Shown: positions 35,828 to 48,000 of the stretch, piece after piece
How the letters are laid out: each line of letters opens with the position of its first letter
Position numbering within the stretch: position 1 is the first letter of the stretch
NCBI GenBank assembly: GCA_964016985.1
Contig: OZ024837.1
Span: forward strand, 38,656,713 to 38,720,712
DNA from: Anodontia alba
Taxonomy: Eukaryota > Mollusca > Bivalvia > Lucinida > Lucinidae
DNA length: 64,000 nucleotides
Reading direction: 5' to 3'
Translations under genes and position numbers: made by a program
The notes under the pieces: generated by a model
Told to the model about the DNA's origin: nothing
The model's database searches: none
Seen by the model: only the letters and a program-made list of their open reading frames with translations

Positions 35828-36341
35828 ACGCCTGTCTGATCAAATGCATACAGTAAAGTATTACGTATGGTAAGAGTCATGCTCAGATAGAAAGATAAAA
35901 TTATGACCAGATCTTCAGCGTTTACAAATCCAGTATCAATCGCAATAGCAGTACTGATAATCGATTATCTTTTCAGTTCTGATTAGACAGCCTTAGTAGC
36001 GAACACCCAGTCTGGCCAGCGGCGTATTCTTGACCATTTTTAGAAACACTAGACACTATAAGTGAGCCGGGACACATCATTTCCTTCAAGACTGCATGTG
36101 CACCCAGCGAAGGCTCAGTCCGTACAATCTATTCAGAGTGTCTGCTCTGTAGTTGGCCAAGTATCCAAAGCGTCTCCAGGCTGATAGCGAAGACTGATCA
36201 GATACCGCACATGTGCAGATTTATCAACGTCTTCAATGGACGTACATGCAAAGTTTTAGAAAATACTGTTTCCCAGCTTTATATCATATATAGAATAGAA
36301 TATCATGATAAAAGCGCGCGTGCATGCTATGACTTACAGAT

Positions 36342-36342
<1 letters not shown>

Positions 36343-36387
<45 letters not shown>
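36343..36387. repeat. Poly-T tract
   Basis: T homopolymer of about 45 bases. Confidence 0.95.
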
Positions 36388-36388
<1 letters not shown>

Positions 36389-36482
36389 AAAGTTTACGGT
36401 ATAATGTCGATTTTTTTGTTTTTTGTTTGAAATATTTAATTACCTAACCCGTTTAGCCTTGCAGACCAAAAACAATACCTGT

Positions 36483-36546
36483 GCAAAAAGTATAAATCCA
36501 GATGAGACGGCTCCGAGCCGTCTCATCAGGATTTACACTGTTTGCC
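36483..36546. repeat. Short hairpin module
   Basis: GCAAAAAGTATAAATCCAGATGAGACGGCTC pairs with GAGCCGTCTCATCAGGATTTACACTGTTTGC with almost no loop. Confidence 0.8.
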
Positions 36547-36551
36547 ATTCA

Positions 36552-36795
36552 GGGCCCAGTTGTTCAAAGCTAACGATGTCGTTAGTTAACGATTCGTTAA
36601 AATTTCCATCGAGTGATACACAAATATGCTAAAATTTTTGCAGAAAAAATGTGAGTAGCTTTTGCAGTGCAAAAGCTACTCACATTTTTTCAGCAAAAAA
36701 TATCAGAATATTGTATATTGAATCTGCTAAAACAGTTAACAAAATGACCCTTAACGAGCTCGTTAAGCTAACGACGCTTTGAACAACTGGGCCCT
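36552..36795. mobile_element. MITE with GGGCCCAGTTGTTCAAAGC ends
   Basis: The ends GGCCCAGTTGTTCAAAGC and GCTTTGAACAACTGGGCC are 18-bp inverted repeats. A central hairpin AAAAAATGTGAGTAGCTTTTGC and its complement lies at about 36643-36692. Other copies: 54340-54582, 58039-58274, 58912-59158. Confidence 0.88.
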
Positions 36796-37264
36796 GTTTT
36801 TTTTTTTTTTTTTTTTTTAATTTAGACTGAAACCCCTATTTGCATCATGTCTCTTCGCTCGCGTCTCGTCCATGTATCAGTGTGTGTACTTGTACTTTTA
36901 AAAACATCAAGTAAACTGCCCGGTAATTTCTGAGTCGCCTATTTCCCAATTTTTATGATATGAGCAGGGTGGTCAGTGTTTCCTACAAAATAGCTTGTGC
37001 GCCCAGCGAAGATTCAGATCTGTCAGCGCATCCGCGCAGTCAGTCTTCGCAGGGGGGCGAGGATCCAAAATTACTTCAGGCCGACAGCATAGACTCTGAT
37101 TACGTATAATGAAAATTGGTACATGTATTTAGAAATTCTCGTAAATATTAATGTGTATGTAATACCTCCCATACGATTGAAGACCTACAGTCATTTTCAT
37201 ATTTTACATTTGTTTTGCCTTGTTTTGCCTGGAACAATGCAAAATGACATTTGCCAAGCCTTTT

Positions 37265-37305
37265 GGCCAGATCTTGTGTGTGAAAAAAAAAAAAAAAAAA
37301 AAAAT
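37265..37305. repeat. Poly-A tract
   Basis: A homopolymer of about 21 bases. Confidence 0.85.
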
Positions 37306-37571
37306 ACATAAGTGAAAAAATATTAATTAGGATTCAAGAGTGTTTGCCAAATTTAGATTACTGTCCACGGCCGGCCGGACGGACTCACAAGTCGGTTATA
37401 CATGTAAAACATACTCCTAAGTCTACATGACTTGATGTTTCTGCGGGTTGAGTAATCAAATAATTAATTTAACTTGACAGCGAAAAACCTAATCAGAATA
37501 TACGGAATTAGAAGCTGGTCTGCGGCTTTTACGTAAGCTCATCCTTGAGAGCAAAGAACACACTAACGAGA

Positions 37572-37849
37572 CATTACGAAAACACGCCTATTTAAATGTA
37601 TAGAAAATTTCACCTCCAAAAACTGAAAATTTTCAGATAAAAAACTGATAATTTTCACATTTCTGCTCAAAACATAGATTGTGGGTATTCGTTAGAACCG
37701 CCTCAGCAAGGCGGTTCTAACGAGTACCCACAATCTTTGTTTTTTTAGCAGAAATAAGAAAAATAAAGTATACCCCTATAAACCCCAATTTTACTATATA
37801 AAAGTGGGGTTTAAGGGGATCAGTATTATATAGGCATGTTTTCGTGATG
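37572..37849. mobile_element. Family-1 hairpin MITE
   Basis: Begins CATTACGAAAACACGCCTAT and ends TATAGGCATGTTTTCGTGATG. Core around CCGCCTCAGCAAGGCGG. Confidence 0.9.
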
Positions 37850-38409
37850 TAAATACATTGCTAAATCATCCTCTTTTGCTTTCTGACTGACGAACTATCC
37901 GTGTCTAGAACAAATTTTCGAGGATGCTCGATCCAAAGAAATTCGACTGCATGTAGATTCTTATCTGGATTCTCTTGCGCACGCAGTGTTTAAACAGTTT
38001 TCTTAGTTTCTCTGGGGGCCAGCGGACGGTTCATGCAAGGAAAACCAAAGAGTTCTCTTTAGATGCATTTTTACTTTTGTATGTCCTTAAATTTATTTTC
38101 ACTTTTCAACTTTGTTTTGGTATTTTCCTTCTTTTCTTTTCTCTCGTTGTCCTTCAATTTTATTTGTCTTGATTTTTTTTATTCGCCACGCACTTAAGTA
38201 AGGGTTCGCATATTCATCATATTTCGCTCAGAGGTGAACAGCGGCTGATCATCGGATCAGGTCTGCGGAGATCAGATTTCGCACATCACTATGCAAGAAT
38301 GTTGTTTTTCTGCAACAGAAAAAAAAAAATATTGTATTACATTGAGACTAATATGACCCATTCCAAACTGCGATGTCAGTTTGAAGGGCATCTATGTCCG
38401 CAAGACCGT

Positions 38410-38660
38410 ATTGCAACCCATTCGAGCCGTAATGTCAGAAAACGTACCTTCAGGTATGTGCTCCCAGCGAAGATTCAGATCAGCCTGCGCATTCGCGCAG
38501 GCTGATCAGAATCTTCAATGGGTACATTTTGGATAGCCAGTGATGCGAGGTTTCTTCATACGAACAACGAAGACTCTGATCAGACTGCGTGGAAGCGCAA
38601 GCTGATATGAGTCTTCATTGGTCGTTTATACCAGAAGGTATGTTTTCTCACGTTGCGGTT
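38410..38660. mobile_element. MITE, GTCAGAAAACGTAC-ended hairpin family
   Basis: The left end GTCAGAAAACGTACCTTCAG and right end ...CAGAAGGTATGTTTTCTCAC are inverted. It contains the GCGAAGATTCAGATCAGCC hairpin at 38466-38516. Confidence 0.78.
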
Positions 38661-38762
38661 CCATCAATTTTTCGCTGATATAGTGTTACTTTTCATGAGA
38701 TACTGACCTGCTCAAATGACAGTCTAGAAGGATCAGCGCCGTGCGAAAAGGTGTCTTGTGGC

Positions 38763-38800
38763 ACAGTCGAACTTCAATGGCTCAACATCTTTGGGACCAC

Positions 38801-38833
<33 letters not shown>

Positions 38834-39121
38834 CTAGATATGGGTAGTTCGAGCCACTGAGGTTAATCATAGCACCAGATTAAGAAAATAATTTAGGAAT
38901 TTCTTCTAGATCTTCCATAAAGCGATTGTATGTTGAGAGTTCTCATAAGAATCGCTTCGATCAGGCGATTCATTTGAGTACACACCACATCTAGTTTCAT
39001 GATAAAACAAGAAACTTTACCTAAAATGACTCGAAATAATTGTTTTGTTGAGTTATCGGAAGAATTGCTAGCGAGTTCAAATCACAATCGTGTACGAGCC
39101 ATCAGTGTTCGAGTCATTATC
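38763..39121. mobile_element. Pogo-like MITE (CAGTCGAAC family) with internal poly-T
   Basis: Starts ACAGTCGAACTTCAATGGCT, with a T run of about 31 at 38803-38833. Hairpin AAGAATCGCTTCGATCAGGCGATTC at 38948-38972. Right part GTACGAGCCATCAGTGTTCGAG; the terminal TACAG is lost. Confidence 0.72.
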
Positions 39122-39154
39122 TCTTTCACTGCCACAGTCAATAATAATAGGTTG

Positions 39155-39224
39155 TTGCAAACAGCGTAGATCCAGATGAGATGGCTCATAATGAGCCGTC
39201 TCATCAGGATCTACGCTGTTTGAC
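39155..39224. repeat. Short hairpin module
   Basis: GCAAACAGCGTAGATCCAGATGAGATGGCTC pairs with GAGCCGTCTCATCAGGATCTACGCTGTTTG. Confidence 0.8.
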
Positions 39225-39486
39225 ATTCAGTCTTTCAACTTTACATGAAAAAACTTCTCCCAATCGATAGTTTGTTGAAACAAAAAGTAATAAATAAATA
39301 AATAAATAAATAAAAAGCAGACGACAAATGTCGTCTGAAATTTGGCGCCGAAATGGTTAATGTTTTACAGTATATAGAAACAAAGCCAAGAACCGCTTGC
39401 TCACTCACTTGGCTTGATCATACTATTCTCTGTCTGATTCCTATTGGTTACAGAAACTGCAGAATACATCAACAAACAATAATGCT

Positions 39487-39779
39487 CATCACGAAAACAC
39501 GCCTATATAATGTTGACCCCATTAAACCCCACTTTTATATAGTAAAACTGGGGTTTACAGGGGTATACATTATTTATCTTATTTCTGCTCAAAAACATAG
39601 ATTGTAGGTACCCGTTAGAACCGCCTCGCTGAGGCGGTTCTAACTAGTACCCACAATCTATGTTTTGAGCAATAATATGTAGAAAAAAATATATATGAAA
39701 AAAAAAAAAAAAAAATCTGATAATTTTCATTTTTTGGTGGGAAAATTTTCAGTATATTAGAAAATGCTTGTTTTCGTAA
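39487..39779. mobile_element. Family-1 hairpin MITE
   Basis: Begins CATCACGAAAACACGCCTAT and ends AAAATGCTTGTTTTCGTAAA. A short A run was added near 39698. Core around CCGCCTCGCTGAGGCGG. Confidence 0.87.
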
Positions 39780-40727
39780 ACTGACTGTATTTACTCTTAA
39801 ATGTAGTCGAGAAAACAGATCAGACGCAGATCAGACAGAAGTGAACGTGAAGTCTGATCAAGGTCCACACTGTTTGTCACTCATTCATCAGTGAATGACA
39901 TATAGGTTAAACATCCAGAGTTGAAAACACAGAGAATATTTCCCGAGAGATTTGAAACAAGTGCATTAATATGAGTTTGTTTATATACGTATCTGAAAGC
40001 ATCGGTGGAAATATTTCCGGTATTTTAGTTACAAGGTGCATTAACATCAATAGAACATATCATTAAACTATGTTTTCTGGTTTTTAGCTCTTAATGTTTT
40101 CAAATGGCGTTTTGCGACATCACGTTATCTGCACTCGTCGCGCGGCGAAATAGCTCTCTAAATGGAAATAGTTCCTCCCAGAAATTATAAATTATATTTG
40201 TCACAAAACTTTCTGAAGAGGCTTCCCGTACATCACCAGAATATATTTCATTTCCTTTAGGCCCATTGGGCCCATTGTGATGTATTTGAAAATGGAGTTC
40301 TGCTTATGTATACGCTAGAAGGTTAAAGCAGTGTTGCAAACTTCATTAATGCTTATGAAGAGTCTCATTAAACCGAGAGTTCCATTTTCTAATCCGTAGT
40401 GTGTTCTTTGTTTCCAAAGGCAATCCTTTTTACGTTTATTTTACTACACTACAGGCGGTGTAGCTTTGTTTAATTATTCCTCATGGCCTGACAGACGAAA
40501 TCAAACACAGTCTGTTATTTTCTGGTTTCGATTTGCTCTTGTTTCTCCAAGTGATTCCTACTTCTCAGTACAGCCAATCAGACACTCGTTACTCAGCCAC
40601 GGTAAACCAGCCATCGATATTCGAGCCATTAAAGATTTACTGTATTTTTTATGTATTTTTTTTTTCAGAACGATTCCTACTTCAGAGTATTTGGCTATAT
40701 CAACAGATAGTAAAACAGACTTTTTTG

Positions 40728-40939
40728 TTAACCCTTCTCTTGCTGAACACGACATGCCCTGTCTTAGCAAACAGTGTAGATCCAGATCAGTTGGCTTCTT
40801 CAGAAGTTAACTGATCTGGATCTGCAGTGTTTGTCATTAAATATGTGAATTTCTATCATAAAACCGGATCAAGTAATCTGATTGGCGGAAATTAGAATTG
40901 GTCGTGCCATCATAAATTATTCAGCATGACAAGGGTTAA
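40728..40939. mobile_element. MITE with TTAACCCTTCTCTTGCTGAA ends
   Basis: The TIR pairs with TTCAGCATGACAAGGGTTAA. It contains the GCAAACAGTGTAGATCCAGATCAG hairpin. Same family as 17194-17407. Confidence 0.83.
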
Positions 40940-41466
40940 GTAGGACATGTATGGTAAGGAGTAAGATAGGAATGTCCCGGTACCTTTTTGCATGACGAGG
41001 CTCGTATAATTCAAAGTTCATATTACGTTAGAACAGCACGCCACATTGAACATTGACCTGAAGGATAAACCGCAGCAGACAGTTTAAAGCGCTATCAACA
41101 ATAACAAACCTGTATGTATTTTTAACATTTTTGTTATCTTTGTATTTTCCAAAATATCTTGCAATGAGATTGTTGTCCTCATAGAGTGCTGGCTGATCAG
41201 AATGCATTATCCGTGAAAAAATTCTTAGTGTACGTACTTTAACCTTTACCACTCTCTTGGCTAATTCAGCAGACAACAAAATGGTGATTTGTTTTCCTAT
41301 TTTTCACAGAAAAGATAACTCCATGCAAATTGTCTCCATTGAAAATGTCCAACCCTGTTTTCTGGGAAAAAAAATCAAAAAAAAAAAATCAAAATGTCAC
41401 CTGCTGAAACAGTTACCCAAAGTGTTAAGCTTAAATGTTTGTCATAAGAATATAATAATCCATCGT

Positions 41467-41690
41467 AAGTATCCATGCAGGATAGGAAAATCTCACCCGA
41501 GGATAGGAATTTCAATTAGGGCCGAGGCTTGCCGAGTCTCTGCTTAAAATTTCTATCCCGAGGGTGAGATTTCCCTATCCTGCATGGAATGGCTCATGAT
41601 GAATTAATTTTCTCCCATCTTTAAGTGGGATTTTTCTAGGACCAGCGGGCCCATCACATGGTCAGGCGAGATAAAAGTTTCTCACATGGG
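41467..41690. repeat. Palindromic repeat (ATGCAGGATAGG...CCTATCCTGCAT)
   Basis: CCATGCAGGATAGGAAAATCTCACCCGAGGATAGGAATTTCA is mirrored by ...GAAATTTCTATCCCGAGGGTGAGATTTCCCTATCCTGCATGG in segments, followed by a TTTTCTCCCATCTTTAAGTGG block. A second copy is at 42690-42890. Confidence 0.72.
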
Positions 41691-41707
41691 CAAAAAGCTT
41701 ATCTCAC

Positions 41708-41986
41708 GTCACGAAAACACGCCTTTACAATTGTGACCCCCTTAAACCCCACTTTTATATAGTAAAACTGGGGTTTACAGGGCTATACATTATTTTTCTT
41801 ATTTTGCTAAAAAAAACATTGATTGTGGGTACTCGTTAGAACCGCCTCGGCGAGGCGATTCTAACGAGTACCCACAATCTATGTTTTGAGAAGAAATATG
41901 AAAAATATCAGAATTTTTTATCTGAAAATATTCCTTTTTTGGTTGTAAAATTTTCAATATAGTTGAATATGCGTGTTTTTGTAATG
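41708..41986. mobile_element. Family-1 hairpin MITE
   Basis: Begins GTCACGAAAACACGCCTTTA and ends AATATGCGTGTTTTTGTAATG. Core around CCGCCTCGGCGAGGCGA. Confidence 0.88.
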
Positions 41987-42341
41987 AAATGGGCAAAGGT
42001 GGCAGAAAAATTGTCTCCTCATGGCGGAAGACCTCAATAGACTGCATATTCTCAAAACATTTTTTCCATCGTGTATTTTTCAAATCATCTTGCCGTATGA
42101 AAAATTGTGTCCACACAGCATTAAGACCTGATCAGACTGCATATGCAGCAATACATGTAATGGTAGCTATGTATATTCCTAATTCTCCTACCGTAACGAA
42201 AAGTGTGTCCCCACTGCGATAGACCCAAACAGAATATATACTCCGCCACAATATAATGGTAGATTGTTTTAATTGATTTGCCGTGTGAAAAGTTGTGTCC
42301 TCACAGTGAAAGCTCTGATCAGACTACATATCCGATAACAC

Positions 42342-42622
42342 GTCACGAAAACAAGCCTATGTAATGTTGACACCCTTAAACCTCACTTTTATATAGTAAA
42401 ACTGGGGTTTACAGGGGTATAAATTATCATTCTTATTTCTGCTCAAAAACATGGATTGTGGGTACTCGTTAGAACCGCCTCGCCGAGGCGGTTCTAACGA
42501 TTACCACAATCTATGTTTTTGAAAAGAAATATGAAAAATATCAGAATTTTTTATCTGAAAATTTTCATTTTTTTTTGGTGGTAAAATTTGCAGTATATTT
42601 GAATAGGTATGTTTTCGTAATG
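42342..42622. mobile_element. Family-1 hairpin MITE
   Basis: Begins GTCACGAAAACAAGCCTATG and ends AATAGGTATGTTTTCGTAATG. Core around CCGCCTCGCCGAGGCGG. Confidence 0.88.
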
Positions 42623-42689
42623 AACTTTCTTGCTGTCTATGGGTGTTCCTTATTGTCTTGCCAGAAGACTATAAGAACACATCATGAGT

Positions 42690-42890
42690 GTCCGCGCAGG
42701 TTAGAGACATCTCACCCGAGCGTAGGAATTCAACCAGGGACGTCCCTGGTTGAAATTCCTACCTCTCGGGTGAGATTTCACTATCCTGCATGGACCGCTC
42801 ATGATGGATTCTTTTTTCTCCACCTTTAAGTGGATTGTTCCTAGGACCAGAGTGGTCATATGAGACAGGTTTCTCACATGGACAAAAGCC
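42690..42890. repeat. Palindromic repeat, second copy of the 41467-41690 type
   Basis: ATCTCACCCGAGCGTAGGAA and TTCCTACCTCTCGGGTGAGAT flank the near-perfect inner palindrome CCAGGGACGTCCCTGG, followed by the shared TTTTCTCCACCTTTAAGTGG block. Confidence 0.75.
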
Positions 42891-43220
42891 TTTTTCATAA
42901 AAGCAAAGCTGGGAGAAATTTGTATCTCCATTGCGAATGCCCGATTCGACTGCAGTCAGCAAACAAGGATTTAGCTGTTCACTTTACGGGACCCGCCGAA
43001 GGAAAATGTTCTTTAGATATATCTGGACAACAAAGGCCCGATCTTCCTGTGTATCTGCGCAGTCTGAATATAGCATTCGTTTTCCGATTAAAGAATTGAT
43101 GGGCACGAGGATACATTTGGCAGATGTTCCGTGATATAAAAAAGGTAGGCAGCATGTGTGACCCTAGATATTTTTTTTTCTGTCAGACATACTGAGTCCC
43201 TTCTATAACGGAGTGAACTT

Positions 43221-43415
43221 TTAACCCAAACTATATATTGGAAGAGTTCAATTTCAATTTTAGGTACGTCTTGCTATGAGATTTACATACACCTAGAGAA
43301 AAATGGCTAAACTATTTGCAAACAGTGGAGACCCAGATCAGACGCCGCGTCTGATCTAGGCCTGCACTGTTTGCCAATTACCCTCTTTACGGGTCTCCCG
43401 ACTACTATGGGTTAA
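43221..43415. mobile_element. MITE related to 15104-15319, upstream of gene B
   Basis: TTAACCCAAACTATATATTGGAAGAGTT..., then the hairpin GCAAACAGTGGAGACCCAGATCAGACGC paired with GCGTCTGATCTAGGCCTGCACTGTTTGC, ending TATGGGTTAA. The left terminal repeat is decayed. It lies about 270 bp before the gene B signal-peptide exon, much as its relative lies just before gene A's. Confidence 0.7.
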
Positions 43416-43687
43416 ATGACAGAATGTGCTCCAAACAGCGAGTTTTCCTTTTTCAAAGTTCACCTATTTTTAGACGAGCCAAAAATAATTGTGAATATGT
43501 TACTAACCCCGCCCACCCTACCCCCGCACACACGCTGTATGTCTATGCATTCCTATTTAAGTCACATTCAGAAAGTAGTACATAACAACAACATAACCCA
43601 AACAGAAGAGACGATTAACAAGTATTAGGCTAACAAATCCTTATGAAAATTATGGGTCACTTAAGTAGCAACATTTATTTCTTTCAG

Positions 43688-43794
43688 ATTGAATAGTGTG
43701 AAGATGCTTCTACCCACTGTTTATTGTGTTTTGTTGGTAACCGCGTCAGTTCTGGGGTATCCACATTTCGATGAAGATTCAAAAGAAAGCATAG
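43688..43794 (+). CDS. Gene B exon with signal peptide
   Basis: Acceptor ATTTCTTTCAG, donor GTAAGACG from 43795. ATG 43704 opens MLLPTVYCVLLVTASVLGY, a clear signal peptide, then an acidic HFDEDSKES segment. Ends in phase 1. Confidence 0.85.
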
Positions 43795-44985
43795 GTAAGA
43801 CGAACGAAAGCATAAACTTCAAATAATTTCCGGTTATGTATTAATTTGGCCGAGTCTAGCGAAAAAGTGTCTTCGTACATGCGCAAAATGCGCACAGTCA
43901 GACCAGCCTGCGCATGCGCAAGTATCATCTGGCCCTCCGCTCTCCTTTCGTGCATTTTAGTATCCAATGATTCTGTTAGCGGACATTGAAGGCCCTGATC
44001 AGACTCTCAAATGCTTAGGCTGATTTTGGTCTTTGCTGTCCGCATATGCCCGAAGACACATATCGCATCACGAAAGCATGCCTATATAATTTTGACCCCC
44101 CCCCCACCCCCTCAAATCCCACTTTTATATAGTAAAACTGGGGTTTACAGGGGTATATATTATTTTTCTTATTTTGCTAAAAAACATAGATGTGGGTACT
44201 CGTTAGAACCGCATCGACAAGGTGGTTCTAACGAGTACCTACAATCTATGTTTTGAGCAGAAATATGAAAAATATCAGAGATTTTATCTGAAAATTTTCA
44301 GGTTTTGGTTGTTAAATTTTCAATATATTTGTTTGTTTTCAGGTTTTACCTAACCACACGTTTACTGGGCAGGCTTAGTCCTCTAAGCGGTTAACCAGTA
44401 TTGTGCACATTCTTTCGCCAGAAACTGACAACTGCCCTTCTTGAATCATTGAATAAGCATGTTTATGTAATGGCATGGCGCGGCCCAATTTATTAAGGAG
44501 TAGAAACATCGAAGTGCTCGTTGTCTTTGGATACTTGGTTACCGACAGAATGACCTGCGAAGAATCTGATCACAATGCGCAGGCTGAACCGAGTCTTCGC
44601 TGGGCGCACGTGCAATCTTGTAGGAAATGTTGTTTCCCGTCTAATTTCATACAAGCTGATTCATGTAATGTTTCACGATAAGCAAAAGATAACAATAAAA
44701 TAAAATGACCGTTCTAAATGTCTAGCCTTGTCGTAGAATGCATATTATATTTGACGAAGAACTATTTTTAGAAACGCAGACACTATTAAAGGAGCAAATT
44801 GTTTAATTTTAGAGTAAACACCTATACAGAAGTGAATCTAAACAATGATGTACCAGGCTTGCTTTCCCTTAACCTAATTATTAAGGGAACTGTTTTACAA
44901 GGGAGGCGACGAGTTATTTTACTGTCTGTTTGTTTTCCTACCCTTTCTCAAAAGGAGTCTGAACTATATATAAAAAAAACAACAA

Positions 44986-45020
<35 letters not shown>

Positions 45021-48000
45021 CACAAACATTTTGACAGATAAAAAGAGTCGTCTATCTAGAAGTATAATCATTACCCTTAAATGCATCCAGATATCCAGAT
45101 ATATTAATTAATAATAATTGTATGTGTGTTCAAATTATTTCTAGATGAAAAGACAAATAGCACTGAGAGGTCATACGATTCAGATGAAGCCAAACTGACC
45201 AATTTAAAACTACTGGAAGGTAATTATATATCAAATACCCTAAATATCTTGTTAGTGTAGCTCTTTGCTATACTTGTCCTAAAATTTAAACAAAACAATC
45301 TATAAGGGTTGCCCTTGGAATCAAAGGATAATTTTAAGAATGTCGGTTTGTGTTGAAGTTTTTCCGGCCCAGTGAACATATTGGCGTCATGTCGAGCGCC
45401 ATTACGAAAACATGCTTATTCAAATATACTGAAAATTTGATCACCAAAAATTGAAAATTTTCAGATAAAAATCTCTAATATTTTTTTCATATTTCTGCTC
45501 AAAACATAGTTTATGGGTACTCGTTAGAACCGCCTCGACGAGGCGGTTCTAACGAGTATCCACAATCTATGTTTTGAGCAGAAATAAAACAAATAATGTG
45601 TACCCCTGTAAACCCCAGTTTTACTATATAAAAGTGGGGTTTAAGGGGGTCAAAATTATATAGGCGTGTTTTCGTGATGGCAGTCAGTTTACATAACCAT
45701 ACTTATACTGGGCTGGCTTAGTCCTCTAAGCGGTTAACCAGTATTGTGCACATTTCTTTTCGCAAGAAACTGACAATTGCCCTTCTTGAAGAAAAAATAG
45801 AGTTTCGGTTTAATTGAAACTCTTACAAGACATCATTGTAATTTGCAAGGCAGCATACGCATGTGTCACAGAAAATAACAACTTGTAAATCAAATTAGAT
45901 CACTGTAATTAAACCAGAGTGCGGACTCTTGTCAAACACTTTAAACACTGGCAGCCAGAACTAAAGAAAATTACTTGTTTAACCAAGGAGGACGAAATCG
46001 AACAAAACAGCAAAGAAAAAAATTAGACATCGGACAAAACTAACTTGAAAAAAGGCCCACAGCGAGCAGTCAAAAGATCACAGAACAAACATTACCAAGG
46101 CTGGTTCAGTAGTGCATAGCGATATAGCGAACATTTTGTCCTGTATCCCTAGTGACAACAGGAGATAGGCTCAAGGCCAGAACACTCGCGGATACATGTT
46201 ACTTGCACTTTTGAACGCAGCCCAGAGCTACCACCTTACGAATAGAACAGTTGCACAAACTTTTGGGGATTTTAATCGATATTTTATTGTGATTACATCT
46301 TCACCCTATGTTCATACGTAAAAACACAAAATAATTATTCGGTTTCCTACCTGAATCATTTGAATATCACAGCCAACATAAACTGTAAATCAAATCATCA
46401 CGAAAACCTGCCTATATAATGTTGACCCCCTTAAACCCCACTTTTATATAGTAAAACTCGGGTTTACAGGGGTATACATTATTTTTCTTATTTTTGCATA
46501 GATTGTGGGTACCCGTTAGAACCACCTCGCCGATGTGATTCTAAAGAGCACACAGAATCTACGTTTTAAATAGAAATATGAAATCATTAGAGTTTTGTAT
46601 CTAAAAATTGTTAGTTTACGGAGGTGAAATTTTCTGTATAATTTGAATAGGCGTGTTTTCGTAATGTCAAATCACTTTGATGAAACAAAGGATTAGGCTT
46701 GTGGCAAATACCCAGGCACTGGCATTCAGGGTTAAAATTCTGATTAAACGGGGCGTTTTGTGGCGTCTGATCTTGGTGTGGACGTTCTGACTCAGACCTA
46801 CTCTAAATACATTAATTATTCCAATATCTTAACTCCATAAGATGAACAAATTCATTTTACTAATGTTGATATGTCTAAAACATGTTTGTGATGTAAACCC
46901 TGATCAGAAGATCAGATCGGGATTAACCAGGATGTATGGAGACTTCATTTGTTTCTGAATGTTTTGAATGTTTTATATTGTAAATTTATGGCCGGAGTTG
47001 AAATCGACAAACAAGGTTTGTGCTCATATATATTAAACGCTTTAAGACAGTGTTTATGTTGCAGTTTCTCTTCATTTGTTTGTTCTGTGTCCGAGATTGA
47101 ATCGTTTTGTATAGTACAATATATTTATTCGACGCCTAAATAGGCTGTGTTCCGTAATTCTGCTCTTTGTGGGTATATCCAAATATTTTATTTGCATCAC
47201 GAAAACACGCCTATATAATTTTAATCCCCTTAAACCCTTTTATATAGTAAAACTAAAGTTTACAGGGGTATTCATTATTTCTCTTATTTTTGCTCAAAAA
47301 CATAGATTGTGGGTACTCGTTAGAACCGCCTCACCGAGGCGGTGCGAGGCGGTTCTAACGAGTATCACCGTCAATTTATGTTTTGAGCAGGAATATGAAA
47401 AATATCAGAAAATTTTATCTGAAAATTTTAATTTTTTAGTGGTAAAATTTTCAGTATATTTGAATAGGCTTGTTTTGTAATGATAATACGGTAATAAACT
47501 TGTGACTAGCAAATGCTTTGACAAACAGATATGCACTATGAAGTACGGTAAAATTTCAATAACTCGATATCGCTGCTAATTTACAGTGGCTGATTCAAAC
47601 TCGTTTTTGAGTCCCTAGGAAATACTTATGAAAGCTCAAGTTAAAAAAAAAAAAAAAGCTCAAGTTAAAAAAAAAAAAAAAAAAAAGGAAAGAAAAGAAA
47701 AAATAGCGATATTTTAGGGAATTTTTGTTGTTTAGCATGGAAATGTATCGTATGTATATCCGCTTGGTTTTGTGAGCGTATTCATTAGACTCGCTTAATA
47801 AAGGCGATTCTAAGTAATGCTCCAAAACACAGTTATTTTATAGACGATCGAACAGATAACCTTAAAATATTCCCATTCGCCTCCTGACATAGAGCTATGA
47901 TTTACTCTCAGTGAGTCGAACTATCCATGTCTATAACAAATTTCTATGGTCCAAAAGATGTTTGAACTTTCCAATTCAACTGTAAATATAATTTCACTTT

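Noticed and set aside
40466..40814. Overlapping plus-strand frames of 114 and 93 codons
   Set aside because: They run into a TTAACCC-ended MITE; no domain, and the two frames compete.
41799..42116. Minus-strand frame of 105 codons, and similar frames at 12444-12992, 18447-18671, 20015-20266, 39353-39607, 44011-44256 and 47169-47480
   Set aside because: All are translations of family-1 MITE copies; shared peptide strings reflect the repeat, not a gene family.
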